DNA from: Vitis vinifera
Taxonomy: Eukaryota > Streptophyta > Magnoliopsida > Vitales > Vitaceae
Reading direction: 5' to 3'
Length of the DNA stretch: 64,000 nt
NCBI RefSeq assembly: GCF_030704535.1
Contig: NC_081818.1
Location: forward strand, 1,377,001 to 1,441,000
The notes below the pieces were generated by a model. It ran no database searches, was not told the origin of the DNA, and was given only the letters and a program-made list of their open reading frames with translations. The position numbers were made by a program, and so were the translations under genes. Shown here one piece after another: positions 24,989 to 37,684 of this stretch; position 1 is the first letter of the stretch; the number at the start of each line of letters is the position of its first letter.

Positions 24989-26181
24989 TGTTAGCCCAAG
25001 GGTTTTCCTAATCGGGTTTTGATGATAACAAATTATGGTTAAGTGACTAATTGGTTTAATGATTAAGAATCTCAGGCATAAACTCGAAAATTCATCAAAG
25101 AACCAAATGGATACAAGATCGAGACGCTTTGAAGACTTGTGATCATAAGAAACTAATGTAAGATGAATGCATGAGTGCACTTAGGATTTTCACACGTTTC
25201 ATGCAACTTAGAAAACTCGGTTTATTCTTTAAAACTTTGATTTCATTAAAACCCGAGTTTTTAACTAATGTACCTTAGGCAAAATGTTTTATAATTGGCT
25301 TAATAATTCTCCTAAAGACATTGCCTAAGTGTTAGAAAAGAAGGGAATTAAAAAAATAGGTTTTCGAGGCCAAAAATGCTCAACCGGTCGACCGGTTGAC
25401 CTCGTCCGATCGAGGACCGGTAGAGAGATGCCAAAAACGTTCTCTCTCTCCCAGTGGCCTTCTTTTCCCGATCGAGGTGATTCTCTTCCCTGTCGAGGCA
25501 ACGGTAACCTGTCAAGCATTAAATGCTCCAATGGCCAGTGAATCGATCGACCCCTAGCTCGACTGGACGAGGTTACCTTTTGCTGTTTTTGACTCCCGAG
25601 CTTAAAAACCTATAAATTGAAAGCTCCACTTCATTTATTGATAAGAAAACACTTGCATTCAATAGTCTACCTACCTGTTCTTGATCAAAAAGCTCTCATT
25701 TCTTTCATAGTGCATTAAATCATCACTTGCATATCCTTTAGTGCACTCTTGTGTGTCATCCTAGCTTTGTCTTGTATTTGAGCTATCCTTAAGCTAGGTT
25801 GAGGGATTCTTTCTTGTAAAAATCTGAGTGTTAAAGCCTTCAAGATGTTTGAATCTTGAAGAGATTGTGTAAGAGCCCATTGGAATCGGAATCCAAGTGT
25901 AAGAAGATTAGAAGCTTGGTTAAAGTTTCAAGTTAGTGGAACCCTCACTCGGTTAGGAGATTGAGGAAAGTGGACGTAGGCAAGGAAGTGTCAAACCACT
26001 ATAAAACCCGAGTTTGAATTTTCTAACTTTATCTTATTTTACTTATATTATGTTTGAATTTGTTGTGATTGAAAAGATTTTAAAAACCCAATTCACCCCC
26101 CCCCCCCCCCCCCCCCCCCTCCCCTCCCCTCCCCCCATTTTTGGGTGTTTTTCTTATTTAAGCATAGCCTTGGTTTTCTCA
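24989..26181 (+). repeat. Copia 5' LTR (1193 bp)
   Basis: TG...CA ends. Contains a perfect 20-bp palindrome at 25380-25399 (centre CCGGTCGACCGG), a TATA-like CTATAAATTG near 25612, and a C-run of about 22 bases near 26095-26119 just before the 3' end. The R/U5 boundary was not determined. Confidence 0.9.
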
Positions 26182-26183
26182 AT

Positions 26184-26196
26184 TGGTATCAGAGTT
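26184..26196 (+). other. Copia primer-binding site
   Basis: TGGTATCAGAGTT, two bases after the LTR end. It complements the 3' end of initiator methionine tRNA, as in most plant Copia elements. Confidence 0.8.
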
Positions 26197-26236
26197 AGAC
26201 CTCTTATTTTTTAAAGACTTAATCGTCTAAGAGGAA

Positions 26237-28402
26237 ATGACTATTCCATCAAGCTCATCCCAAGCTGAAAATTTTTCAAAACATAGAACTTCATTCTTTA
26301 CAGAAACCGACTATCCCTATTGGAAAACTAGAATAACTTCGTATTTGCAATCTACTGATTTAGATGTATGGGATGTCATTGAAGATGATCCAACTTTTCC
26401 CACTTAACTAATTGATGGAGTTTTGGTTCCAAAACCCAAGCAAGAATGGAATGAACTTGATAGAAGAAACTTTCAATTAAATGCTAAAACCGTTTTTACT
26501 TTGCAATGTGCTATGGATAGAAATGAATATAATAGAATATGTCAATGCAAATCGGCTAAAGAAATTTCGAGGTTGCTTGAAATAACTCATGAAGGAACTA
26601 ATCAAGTGAAAGAGTCAAAAATCAATTTACTTGTTCATAACTATGAATTGTTTTCAATGAAAGAAAATGAGACTATTGTTGAGATGATTACTAGGTTCAC
26701 CGACATTGTCAATGGTCTTGAAGCTTTGGGAAAAACCTACAAGGAATCCGAGAACGTGATGAAGATATTGAGGTCTCTCCCATCAAAGTGGCATACCAAG
26801 GTCACCGCAATTTAATAAGAAAAAGTTTTGACTAAGCTACCTATGGAAGAGCTCATAGGGTCATTAATGACATATGAGATCAATTTGACAAAAAAACTAC
26901 AAGAGGGTGAAGACAAAAAAAAAAAGAACATAGCCCTTAAAGCTACAACCAAGGAAGAAAAAGATGTTGAAAAAGAAAAACCAAGTGATGAAGATGATGA
27001 TTTAGCCCTCATCACAAGAAAGCTCAACAAATACATGAGAGGTGAAAGGTTTAGAGGAAGGAAGTTCACCTCTAGAAGAGATCATTCTAAAAAGGAATCT
27101 TCATTCCATGGTGATAAGGAGAAATGAGAAGAGAAAAGAGATTTGATATGCTTCAAGTGCAAAAAACCGGGACACATTAAATATGATTGTCCTCTCTACA
27201 AGAGTAAAGCCAAGAGAAGAATGAAAAAGGCAATGATGGCCACTTGGAGTGAAAGTGAAGAATCCTTCGAAGAAGAAAATGAGAAGGAAGTGGTAAACAC
27301 GTGCTTCATGACAATAGATGATCTTGATGAGGTAAACTCTAACTTTAGTGATGAAGATATGCATGACGTTTTTGAAGAATTATATGAGGATTTTGAAAAA
27401 CTTAGTTTGAAAAATAATTCTCTTAAAAAGAAAATTCAAGAACTTGAAAAGGAACTTGAAGAAGTCAAAGAAAAATTTTCAATTGTTGAAATATCTAAAA
27501 TTCATCTTAAAAAAGAAAATGAGATTTTGAGAAGTGAAAATGAGATTTTGAAAAAGAAAAATGAATGGTTGACCTCCTCTCTTTCAATTTTCTCTTGTGG
27601 ACAAAATTCTTTTGAAATGATCTTAGCTAGCAAAAAATGTGTCTTTGACAAACAAGGGCTAGGATTCAAATCTTCAAAAAATCAAAAGTATTTTAAAAAC
27701 TACTTTGTAAAAGAATCCGCAAGTGCAAGTCCTTCTACCACTTGCAACTTTTGTGGAAGAGGAGGGCACATTAGTAGTACATGTCCCTTAAGAAATGGTT
27801 CTCAAAAGAATTCAAAATGCTAAAGCTAAAAAGGTTTGGGTTGAGAAATCCAAGGTTACTAACCCTCAAGGACCCAAAAAGATATGGGTATCTAAATTAA
27901 CTTAAATTTTATTTTGCAAGGATCAAAGAAGGATAAGTGGTTCTTGGATAGTGAATGCTCAAGACACATGACCGGGGATAGATCCAAGTTTCCTCTCCTT
28001 ACAAAGAGAAATAGAGGATACGTTACCTTTGGAGACAATGCAAAATGAGGGATCATTGGTCAAGGCAACATTGGTAATGACACATCCTCTCTCATTGAAA
28101 GTGTTTTATTAGTGAATGGTTTAAAACATAATCTTTTGAGCATAAGTCAACTTTGTGACAAAGGTTTTAAAGTGATTTTTGAAGCATCTCATTGCATCAT
28201 CAAAGATATTCAAAATGATAAAACCATCTTCATGAGTCATAGATGTGATAATGTTTATGCAATAAATATTTCAAAATATGATGTCCATGATAGATGTTTT
28301 TCAAGCATGCATGATCAAAGTTGGTTGTGGCATAGGAGGTTGAGACATGCTAACATGGACCTCATTTCCCAACTCAACAAAGATGAACTTGTTAGAGGCC
28401 TT
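26237..28402 (+). pseudogene. Copia gag-protease-integrase N-terminus (degenerate, 5' of the Athila insertion)
   Basis: Begins at ATG 26237. Gag-type sequence includes YPYWKTRITSYL and, further on, LEITHEGTNQVKESKINLL. Two CCHC zinc knuckles follow: CFKCKKPGHIKYDC (about 27146) and CNFCGRGGHISSTC (about 27740). The protease motif near 27945 reads LDSECSRHMTGD, with Glu where an active site has Gly. The integrase zinc region with WLWHRRLRHANMDLIS ends at the insertion point. In-frame stops lie at 26404, 26813, 27125, 27821 and 28046. It cannot give a functional polyprotein. Confidence 0.85.
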
Positions 28403-30224
28403 TGATTGGAGCCAAAATATGTGCTCTAATGGCACATATTCGATATGATTTGTGCACCAAAGGACATTCAAATCACCCAACTTGACCTAAATCAATGCTA
28501 AGGCCCTAGCCATGGGTTTAATCTATACTTTGGAGATTTATCTCAGGTTCAAGGGAAGAAAATTGTGCAAATTGAATGACTTTAGATTTTGAAAGATCAA
28601 GAAAGGGCTAAATGAGGAAATAAGTGAGTCAAGATTCATCGAATGCAAGGAAAGGCAAAACAAGGATATCATGAGGTTGGAGGATGATAAATGACCATTA
28701 TGGAGTAAGAAAGAAGGCAAGAAAGAATGGGAAATGAGGCATGAAGCAATATTTAGTTGCATGGAAATTTAGAACTCAAAAATCTGATGGCATTATATAC
28801 TTTGACTTTGAGGACAAATTTGGAGCACTTTCTGGAGTCCATTATATACATACTATATATCGTTTCGAAGCTCGGGAAGTCAGGAGTCCAACACTTCAAA
28901 CGGTTTGCAAATCGGAGCTGAAATGAAGAAGTTATGGCCATTTGAAGACAACTGCACCAAGTTGGAGGGTCATTTCGAAATGATTTCGAAATTCAACTTA
29001 TGATTTCGAAATTCAACTTATGAATTCGAAATCCACTTCGAAATGACACCAATTCCGAATTCACCCACTGCCACTTTGATGTTCCGCCTCCTCTACCTCG
29101 GGAATTGCATCTAAAGCACTCCATCCGCCCTAGGTGGACCCCATATGACTAGGAATTACAATTTTATTATTTTTTAATCATTTTTAGGAAATTATTTTGT
29201 AATAAGTGGCCAATGAGAGTGTGCCACATGTTAGGTAAGTGAGGATATTATATAAACTCTCTCAATTCTAGGTTTTGGGGATCTTGGATCTTGGATTTTT
29301 TTTCTGGAGTTTTTGACATTGAAGGAGGAAAAAGACGAGAACTTTGGTTTGTTTTCTTTTTCTTCTTTATTGAATATATTGTTTTTAGTTTATTTTGATT
29401 CAAATTATGGATTTCTACCCTACTATGGATTGTGAATGTGACATCACCCCCATGAGAGGCTAAGAGCCAACTTGGGGCTTGAAGCATGAAAACCTAAGGG
29501 CTAGGAAACCTATAGGGACAATGGGTAAATTACTATAACAATGAGATTAATTATTGGTTCGGTGACAATTTATTATATTTTTTATCCTATCCTTGTGAGT
29601 TCGTTTAGGGAATGATATGATAGGTTATTACTTGATACTAGTGATTCTTGGTAATTCTTGATCATTAGTTATCCTCGTTTTCCCTACCGTTATTTGCCCC
29701 TAAACAAAGCTACAAGGAGTAGGAATGGTTAAAAAGCCAAATCTTAAATTGATAATCAATCTCATTCATTTGATGGTTTTAGGAATCTGTTTGAAAAAGG
29801 AAAAATTAGGTTTCGGATGCAATTTTGAGTTATAGAACCCAACTTGATCGCGAGTGGCCAAGGATCCCAAAACCCTAAGATCATATTACTTAAAATACCC
29901 TTGTTTTCTATAATTTCTATACCCTAGGTTGGATTGTGGAAAACCCCAAACTTGAATCAATTGAATTTAAAATCGATATTCATTTTCTCTTATTAATCCA
30001 ATTTATTTTACTTAGTTTCACATTATTCACATATTGTTTTTCACTTAAGGATTTAAACAAAAACAATTCATTTATTCTAGTATTGACAATTTTCATAAGC
30101 CAGTCCTTGAGAACGATACCCGGAATACTACAAAAGCCGTAGTGACTCTTTCTCTAGTTTTTCTTGACCAGAGTTACTACGTAAAAAGGCTAAGTATTTT
30201 GGTACAATAGAGAAATTTCGGTCA
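28403..30224 (+). repeat. Athila-like 5' LTR (1822 bp)
   Basis: Begins TGATTGGAGCC and ends TTTCGGTCA. Contains five TTCGAA sites within 28972-29045 and another near 28863, and a TATATAAACT box near 29250 that may be the promoter. Short open frames inside (for example 28741-28926) are not considered genes. Confidence 0.93.
29248..29258 (+). promoter_or_regulatory. Candidate TATA box of the Athila LTR promoter
   Basis: The sequence ATTATATAAACTCTC in the middle of the LTR; the identical motif recurs in the 3' LTR near 41769. Assigned by motif only. Confidence 0.4.
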
Positions 30225-30230
30225 AGAAAA

Positions 30231-30248
30231 TGGCGCCGTTGCCGGGGA
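30231..30248 (+). other. Athila primer-binding site (tRNA-Asp type)
   Basis: TGGCGCCGTTGCCGGGGA, six bases after the LTR end. This 18-mer is the standard PBS of Athila/Tat elements. Confidence 0.9.
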
Positions 30249-30338
30249 TTGGCAATCGTCATAACTAGGATATAGTGCATTGTTTTGTTTTAGTTCTTTT
30301 ATTTTTTTTTATCTTTATACATATTTTTCTTCTATTTT

Positions 30339-33300
30339 ATGCTTGGTTGGGAAAGAGATATTTCAGGTAGACTTCAAAGAACAACTGAGGAATCTCAACC
30401 AAATATGGAGGACACTGAAGAATTCAACAGTAATAACAACAGGCCACGACCACCTGTGCAGGGCCAAAGAACTATGAGAGAGCTTCTAAATCCTCCCAGG
30501 TTGAGCACACCATCGTGTTTTATGCTACCTCCAAATCATGATCATGTTACCATTCGGCCTCAAGTGGTGTCTCAACTACCCATTTTTAAGGGGACAGAAA
30601 ATGAAAATCCATACTCTCACATCAAGGAATTTGAGGACATCGTTTCAATTTTTCGAGAAGCCAACACTCCTTTGGAGATCTTTCGCATGAAGCTATTCCC
30701 CTTGTCATTGAAGGATAAAGCTAAGACTTGGTTAAATAGTCTTAGGCCCTATAGTATCAGAAATTGGGGTGATTTACAATCAGTGTTTTTGCAGAAATTC
30801 TTTCCAACACATAGAACCAGTGCATTGAAAAAGGAGATCTCGAATTTCAAGGCTATGGAGGATGAGAAATTTTTTGCATGTTGGGAAAGATTCAGGGAGA
30901 TTGTTGCAGCTTGCCCCCATCACGGATTTGACAACTGGATGCTAGTTTCGTATTTCTATGAAGGTATGGCACCACCAATGAAACAACTTCTCGAGACTAT
31001 GTGTGGAGGAGATTTCATGAATAAAAACCCCGATGAAGCATTTCAATTCCTTGATTATGTTGTTGAGGTATCTAGAAGTTGGGATGAACCAATCGTCAAG
31101 GAACCATCTAGAGATAGAATAATGAACAGGGCAAGAGCTAGTGGAGTGTATACCCTACCAGAGGGTTTAGATTTCCAAGCAAAGTTAACAACCGTTATGA
31201 GAAGGTTGGATGATTTGGAAGCCAAGGGAGTTCAAGAGGTACAAATAGTCAATGATGGGGTAACTCAATTGTGCTTGATATGTAAGTCTACAGAACATGG
31301 TGTACAATCTTGTCCCACTCTACCTGCAGTGCAAGATATGTTTACGGAGCAAGCCAATGCCTTAGGAACATACAAGCAATATTCTAGCAATTCTCCATAT
31401 TCCAACACTTATAATCCGAGTTGGAGGAATCATCCAAATCTATCATGGAGGGGAGGTAACAATGGCCAGTTTCAGCAGCAAGGAAACCGATTTCAGGGTA
31501 ATCAGACTAATGGGCAGCAAGGTTTTCAACCACAAGGTATGCCATCTCAAAATTTTCAACAGCAACATCAAGCCTCATTATCTAACTCAAGCCTGGAAGA
31601 CATGATGAGAGAGTTTATACAGAAGCAAGACAAGCGTAATGAAGATCAAAATAGGATAAATGCTCAAACATCTCAAGAACTAGTAGATATTCGAACCACT
31701 TTGAGCCAACTTGCTGTAAGTTTATCTCACGAGAAAGGAAAATTCCCAGCTCAACCACAGAAAAATCCGAGAGGAGTAAATGAAGTTTCTGAAGTGCAAA
31801 AGGAAGATTGCAATGCCGTTATCACACTCAGAAATGGGAAAGAATATGAAGGGCCCAAGTTACCTGTAAGTGAAGATATTCCTGCTAGAGATGAACCAGC
31901 TGTGGAGAAAAATGTTAGAAATGAGAAAGCATCTGAAAAATATGAGGAAGTCATTGTGAGCAAAAATAAAATGAGTGTTTCCAATCATTTGCCTTTCCCT
32001 TCAGCTATGCAGAGACACAAAGTGGGGGATAAGACTTTAGAGATTTTGGAAGTTTTGAAGCAAGTGAAGATCAACATTCCACTCCTTGATATGATCAAGC
32101 AAGTTCCTGCTTATGCAAAGTTCCTCAAAGATTTATGCACTGTGAAGAGAAGGATTAAATTAAGCAAGAAAGCATTCCTCACCGAGCAAGTCAGTGCCAT
32201 CATTGAGAATAAAGCAATGGTGAAGTACAAAGATCCAGGTTGTCCTACCATCTCAGTCCAGATTGGAGATTCATTCGTGGAAAGGGCTTTGTTAGATTTG
32301 GGATCTAGTGTGAATTTGCTTCCATATTCAATCTATAAGCAATTGGGATTGGGAGAGCTTAAGGCTACTACCATTACACTCTCTTTAGCAGATCGTTCGA
32401 TTAAAGTACCTAGAGGAGTAGTCGAAGATGTTTTGGTGCAAGTTGAAAAGTTCTACTACCCAGTGGACTTTGTGGTGTTAGATACAGAACCATTGAAAAA
32501 GGGTATGAATTCTGTTCCAATTATTCTTGGGAGACCCTTCCTTGCTACAGCCAATGCTCTCATTAACTGTCGAAATGGATTGATGCAATTATCTTTTGGG
32601 AACATGACAGTGGAAATGAATGTCTTCAATTTATGCAAGCAACCAATGGACCATGATGATGTGGAAAATGAGGAAGCATGCCTTATAGAGGTTTTGGTGC
32701 AAGAACACACAGAAAAGTTAATGGAAGAAAATATAGATGAATTTTTCTCTACAATCGTTAAGGAAGAATGTGTTCAAGTTGCTACAGAATGGAAAGAAAA
32801 ATATACGATTCAATCTTTGAACAGTGTTGAGAATGATGAAGAAAGCAAAAAGGAAGAGGTTGAGATCAGCAAACCAGAGTTAAAGCCCCTGCCACATGGT
32901 TTAAAGTATGTTTATTTAGAGGCAAATGAAGAAAAACCTGTGGTAATTTCAGCTACATTAACTGAAGAGCAAGAAATGAAACTTTTGAAGGTGCTTAAAG
33001 AGAATAAAAGAGCGATTGGTTGGTCCATTTCAGATTTGAAAGGGATAAATCCCTTGATTTGCACGCATCATATTTATTTGGAAGAGAATGCAAAACCAGT
33101 AAGGCAACCACAAAGAAGGCTAAATCCCCTTATGCAAGATGTAGTCAGAAATGAGGTATTGAAGCTTTTAGATGCAGGTATTATTTATCCTATCTCTGAC
33201 AGTAGTTGGGTGAGCCCCACTCAAGTAGTACCTAAGAAAAGCGGGATAACTGTGATGAAGAATGATGAAGGAGAGCTCATTCCTACAAGGTTGACTACAG

Positions 33301-35777
33301 GTTGGCGAGTATGCATTGATTTTAGGAAGTTGAATGCAGTCACCAAGAAAGATCACTTTCCATTACCTTTCTTAGATCAGGTCTTGGAGAGGGTAGCTGG
33401 TCATGACTATTATTGCTTCTTGGATGGCTATTCAGGTTATTTTCAAATTGCCATTGCATTGGAGGATCAGGAGAAAACCACATTCACATGCCCATTTGGC
33501 ACTTATGCTTATAGGCGCATGCCTTTTGGTCTTTGTAATGCACCGGCCACATTTCAAAGGTGTATGCTTAGTATTTTCAGTGACATGGTAGAGAGAATCA
33601 TGGAAGTTTTCATGGATGATCTAACTGTTTATGGGAAGACCTTTGATGATTGTCTCTTAAATTTGAAAAAAGTTTTGAAAAGGTGCATTGAGAAGGATTT
33701 GGTTCTAAATTGGGAGAAGTGTCACTTCATGGCAACCTCAGGGGTAGTACTTGGTCATATCATCTCTAAAGAGGGCATTCAGGTAGATCCAGCAAAAATT
33801 GAGCTCATCTCAAAGCTACCTTCGCCTACTACTGTTAAAGAGGTGAGACAATTTTTGGGACATGCAGGTTTTTATAGAAGGTTCATACAAGACTTCTCAA
33901 AAATCGCTCAACCTCTTTGTGCTTTACTACTTAAGGATGCAGAATTCATATGGACTAAAGCATGTCAAGAAGCTTTCAAGAGGCTAAAGTCACTCCTCAC
34001 TAGTGCACCAATTGTGAGATCTCCCAATTGGTCTCTCCCATTTGAGTTGATGTGCGATGCTAGTGACTATGCAGTGGGAGCTGTACTAGGTCAAAGGGAG
34101 GATGGAAAACCATATGTGGTGTACTATGCTAGTAAAACCCTCAATGATGCTCAGAAGAACTACACAACTACTGAAAAGGAGCTCCTTGCAGTGGTGTTCG
34201 CACTTGATAAATTCAGGAACTACCTTTTGGGAACTTCAATAGTAATTTTTACTGATCATTCGGCCTTGAAATATCTACTCAACAAAAAGGATGCCAAAGC
34301 AAGACTTATCAGATGGATCCTTCTCCTTCAAGAATTTAACATTCAAATCAAGGATAAGCAAGGGGTAGAGAATGTGGTTGTTGATCATCTTTCCCGAGTT
34401 AAAGTAGAGTCACATTTCGAGGAAGCACAAATTAATGATGAGTTTCCTGATGATGCACTTTGTGCAGTGGAGAAGTTGCCTTGGTTCGCAAATATAGTCA
34501 ATTACTTGGCAACCGGAGAGCTTCCATCAGAATGGAACATGGAAACAAAGAAGTATTTTCTTTCGCGGGTAAAACACTATGCTTGGGATGATCCATATTT
34601 GTATAAGTTTTGCCCGGATCAAATTATGCGGAGATGTGTTCCAGAGGATGAACAACAAGACATATTGCGAATGTGCCATGAAGGAGCTTGTGGAGGTCAT
34701 TTTGCTTCAAGGAAGACTTCAGCAAAAATTCTACAGAGTGGATTCTATTGGCCAACTATGTTCAAGGATTGTAACACTCATTGCAAAAGTTGTCCACAAT
34801 GTCAACAACTGGGGAAAATCAACACAAGGTATCAAATGCCTCAAAATCATATTTGTGTTGTTGAGGTCTTTGATTGTTGGGGCCTGGACTTTATGGGACC
34901 ATTCCCTCCTTCTTTTGGTAATCTCTATATTTTAGTGGGAGTGGATTATGTCTCTAAATGGGTAGAAGCAGTGGCATGCAAGAGCAATGATCACAAAGTG
35001 GTGCTCAAATTTTTAAAGGAGAATATTTTCTCTAGGTTTGGCATTCCGAGAGCAATCATTAGTGATGGAGGTTCACACTTTTGTAATAAGCCTTTTTCCA
35101 CTCTTTTGCAGAAATATGGAGTGAGGCATAAAGTGTCCACCCCATATCACCCTCAAACGAATGGGCAAGCTGAGCTAGCAAATCGGGAAATTAAGAGAAT
35201 CCTCACCAAAGTAGTCAATATTACAAGAAAAGATTGGTCTACCAAGTTGAGTGATGCACTTTGGGCATATAGGACAGCCTATAAGACTGTCCTTGGCATG
35301 TCACCGTACCGAATTGTTTATGGTAAAGCATGTCACTTGCCTGTAGAACTCGAACATCGTGCATATTGGGCTATAAAGAAGATGAACTTTGATTCGGATC
35401 AAGCTGGAGCTAAAAGGAAATATGATTTGAATGAACTTGAGGCATATCGAAATGAGAGTTATGAATGCCTACGTAATGCAAGGGAAAAACACAAATTCTA
35501 CCATGACAAGCTTATTTTACGAAGGGAGTTCAAGCAAGGTGAAAAGGTGTTGTTGTACGACTCCAAGCTTCACATTTTTCCAGGAAAGCTTAGGTCAAGG
35601 TGGAATGGCCCTTATGTGGTAAAGGAAGTCTTCCCTTATGGCACCGTGACCATTCAAAATCCGAGGACAAGTAATGAATTCAAAGTTAATGGTCAGCGCC
35701 TGAAGCATTTCATTGAAAGATTTGAGACACAAGAGGAGAATCTCCATTTTCTTGATGGGGATGTTCAAAAGGGTTGA
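30339..35777 (+). CDS. Athila-like gag-pol polyprotein (1812 aa, intact)
   Basis: Replication polyprotein of the element, in one frame with no stop. Rough order: Gag core around residues 85-210 ([31 protein letters not shown]); a CxxC...H...C knuckle-like [14 protein letters not shown] near 325; a Gln/Asn-rich linker; aspartic protease motif [12 protein letters not shown] near 650; reverse transcriptase with FMDDLTVYG near 1090; RNase H beginning [19 protein letters not shown] near 1233; integrase zinc domain HEGACGGHF...C..C near 1445-1490; DDE core with [15 protein letters not shown] and a downstream Glu near 1515-1617. The C-terminus has an RWNGPYVV fold and no chromodomain that I can see. 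The ATG used is the first in frame; one at 30405 is an alternative. Confidence 0.93.
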   Translation: MLGWERDISGRLQRTTEESQPNMEDTEEFNSNNNRPRPPVQGQRTMRELLNPPRLSTPSCFMLPPNHDHVTIRPQVVSQLPIFKGTENENPYSHIKEFEDIVSIFREANTPLEIFRMKLFPLSLKDKAKTWLNSLRPYSIRNWGDLQSVFLQKFFPTHRTSALKKEISNFKAMEDEKFFACWERFREIVAACPHHGFDNWMLVSYFYEGMAPPMKQLLETMCGGDFMNKNPDEAFQFLDYVVEVSRSWDEPIVKEPSRDRIMNRARASGVYTLPEGLDFQAKLTTVMRRLDDLEAKGVQEVQIVNDGVTQLCLICKSTEHGVQSCPTLPAVQDMFTEQANALGTYKQYSSNSPYSNTYNPSWRNHPNLSWRGGNNGQFQQQGNRFQGNQTNGQQGFQPQGMPSQNFQQQHQASLSNSSLEDMMREFIQKQDKRNEDQNRINAQTSQELVDIRTTLSQLAVSLSHEKGKFPAQPQKNPRGVNEVSEVQKEDCNAVITLRNGKEYEGPKLPVSEDIPARDEPAVEKNVRNEKASEKYEEVIVSKNKMSVSNHLPFPSAMQRHKVGDKTLEILEVLKQVKINIPLLDMIKQVPAYAKFLKDLCTVKRRIKLSKKAFLTEQVSAIIENKAMVKYKDPGCPTISVQIGDSFVERALLDLGSSVNLLPYSIYKQLGLGELKATTITLSLADRSIKVPRGVVEDVLVQVEKFYYPVDFVVLDTEPLKKGMNSVPIILGRPFLATANALINCRNGLMQLSFGNMTVEMNVFNLCKQPMDHDDVENEEACLIEVLVQEHTEKLMEENIDEFFSTIVKEECVQVATEWKEKYTIQSLNSVENDEESKKEEVEISKPELKPLPHGLKYVYLEANEEKPVVISATLTEEQEMKLLKVLKENKRAIGWSISDLKGINPLICTHHIYLEENAKPVRQPQRRLNPLMQDVVRNEVLKLLDAGIIYPISDSSWVSPTQVVPKKSGITVMKNDEGELIPTRLTTGWRVCIDFRKLNAVTKKDHFPLPFLDQVLERVAGHDYYCFLDGYSGYFQIAIALEDQEKTTFTCPFGTYAYRRMPFGLCNAPATFQRCMLSIFSDMVERIMEVFMDDLTVYGKTFDDCLLNLKKVLKRCIEKDLVLNWEKCHFMATSGVVLGHIISKEGIQVDPAKIELISKLPSPTTVKEVRQFLGHAGFYRRFIQDFSKIAQPLCALLLKDAEFIWTKACQEAFKRLKSLLTSAPIVRSPNWSLPFELMCDASDYAVGAVLGQREDGKPYVVYYASKTLNDAQKNYTTTEKELLAVVFALDKFRNYLLGTSIVIFTDHSALKYLLNKKDAKARLIRWILLLQEFNIQIKDKQGVENVVVDHLSRVKVESHFEEAQINDEFPDDALCAVEKLPWFANIVNYLATGELPSEWNMETKKYFLSRVKHYAWDDPYLYKFCPDQIMRRCVPEDEQQDILRMCHEGACGGHFASRKTSAKILQSGFYWPTMFKDCNTHCKSCPQCQQLGKINTRYQMPQNHICVVEVFDCWGLDFMGPFPPSFGNLYILVGVDYVSKWVEAVACKSNDHKVVLKFLKENIFSRFGIPRAIISDGGSHFCNKPFSTLLQKYGVRHKVSTPYHPQTNGQAELANREIKRILTKVVNITRKDWSTKLSDALWAYRTAYKTVLGMSPYRIVYGKACHLPVELEHRAYWAIKKMNFDSDQAGAKRKYDLNELEAYRNESYECLRNAREKHKFYHDKLILRREFKQGEKVLLYDSKLHIFPGKLRSRWNGPYVVKEVFPYGTVTIQNPRTSNEFKVNGQRLKHFIERFETQEENLHFLDGDVQKG

Positions 35778-36225
35778 AGCATTTTCTGAAAATCCAGTAG
35801 GTAAACTTTTATTTTTTTTATTTTTTTTATTTTTTTTTATTATTTATTTTCCTTTATTTAGTTTTGCATTTTCAATTAGTCATTAGCAATATGGTTAGCA
35901 TTTTTTTTTTTATTTTTTTTTTATTTTTTATTTTTATTTTATTTTTTTTTTTTATTTTTTTATTTTTTTTTAGTTGTTTTAACTTACTAATGAGTTTATG
36001 AGTTGTAGCAACTTAGCTTGCAAACATCCGAGTGATATAGGTAAATGCAAACTTCAAGGGAGTGAAAAGGTAAGCCTCACATGTGTTCAAGGTTGCAAGG
36101 CTCCTACAGGTATGTTGATCTATATTTAAGACCATTGGTGAACCTTGAATACAAAGAATGAAATACAAAACTGAGTAGCCCTTGGGAGAGAAATCCTAAA
36201 TTTTTATGATGAAGGGTTAAATTCC
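35778..36225. repeat. T-rich low-complexity tract and spacer after pol
   Basis: Bases 35808-35970 are almost pure T with scattered A (ATTTTTTTT-type units). The rest is ordinary spacer with no ORF. Confidence 0.7.
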
Positions 36226-36299
36226 TTTGTCTTTAAATTTGAAGTCTTCAATGGAGATGACATTTTTGGAGACTAGTAATGGGCGATTTCAATATTATG

Positions 36300-36960
36300 A
36301 TCTTTTCGAATTCAAATTTTTGTTTTGGAATTGCAATTTTAAATCAACAGAAAGTGAATTCGAATTGAGATTGATTTCGAAATCACTAGTAAATGGCAAA
36401 ATAGGTGTTTTGAACTCACAAACAATGAGTTCGAAATACAATGAATTTTGAGATGGATTTTGAATTTCGAAATGAGCAATTTTGATGCTTTACTATGGAC
36501 TTCAGCTCTCACAGTGTGTTATTTCGAAATGAAGACAAATTCGAAATCCAACAAAGTTGCTATTTCGAAATAGAAGTGGGAATCAACAGTGAGTCAATTC
36601 GAAATGGAACTATTTTCGAAATCATTAAGGAGATTTCGAAATGTGTTTTTTCTTACACTGCATTGAGGCTACAGTTAGCAAATTCGAAATGATGGGTTTT
36701 TCGAAATAGAAACTTTTGCTTTAGAATTGAGATTTTGTTGAATTTCAGAAGGTGACTTCGAAATTTACCCGATTTAGAAACGATTTTTAATCATTTCGAA
36801 ATGAGGTGTTTGAAATATTTTTTTTTACAGTAAGTCATTTCGAAATAAGATAGTTTTCGAATTCAATGGTCAGATTTTAAAATAGGCATTTTTTACCATC
36901 AGTTAATGAATTCGAAATCAGGCTATTTTCGATTTCAAAAGTTAAATTTCGAGATGAGTC
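36300..36960. repeat. Cluster of TTCGAA / ATTTCGAAAT palindromes
   Basis: I count 18 TTCGAA hexamers in about 620 bp, many extended to TTTCGAAA or ATTTCGAAAT, at irregular 15-60 bp spacing, in otherwise non-repetitive AT-rich sequence. The same motif is clustered in both LTRs. It lies between pol and the second ORF. Confidence 0.85.
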
Positions 36961-37684
36961 TTCTTAACCGAAATCCAATTCAAAATGCCTAATTTCTATT
37001 TCGAGCTCATTCCGAACTCATCCAAACGGTCGGTTCCACTTCCAAACCACTTCATCTCCTCTCCTCCTTGTCTCCTTTTCCCTTGTTCGTCGTCCTAGTT
37101 TCCATTGACGGCGATTTTAGGGTTTCGTCGTGGGTTTGTCGCACTCCAGGTACGCATCACACTCATACTCGAGCTCGACCCCCGAAACCCCAAGCGGAGC
37201 GCAACAAGATTGATTTTGGTTTCATACAGTCCATTTGGTTTGCTTGGAAAATTTCTTGGAAATTCAGGGTGTTAGGATTTTTGGTATATACTTGGAGAAA
37301 ATGTTTGATTCTTTTTACATGACTCTTAGTGCTTGTTGAACATCCTAGAATACTTTGAGAGCCAAGTTCTTATTTTTCCATGAGTTTTGCATAATTGTTG
37401 TCTAATCTATGTTTTATATGCTCTGGAGATATTTGAACTTATGTATTGTTTAGATTATATCTAAGGCTTCAAAGATTCATGTTTTCATCATTGTTGGACA
37501 TCTTACATGTTTTCCCGCATTTTAGGAATGGTCTACCACCGATTCACATGAATCCATAGATTTCATGAACATCTAATTTTTTTTCGATTGTTTTCTTAAC
37601 CTTTATGAGTTATTTATTTATTTATTTATTTCCCTTCATTAAGTTTGGTTTGTTTTTTTTTTTTTTTTTTTACATTTATTTCAG

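Noticed and set aside
28738..28941. Short open frames within the Athila LTRs, repeated identically in both LTRs
   Set aside because: Present only because the LTR is duplicated; no coding features, and they overlap on opposite strands.
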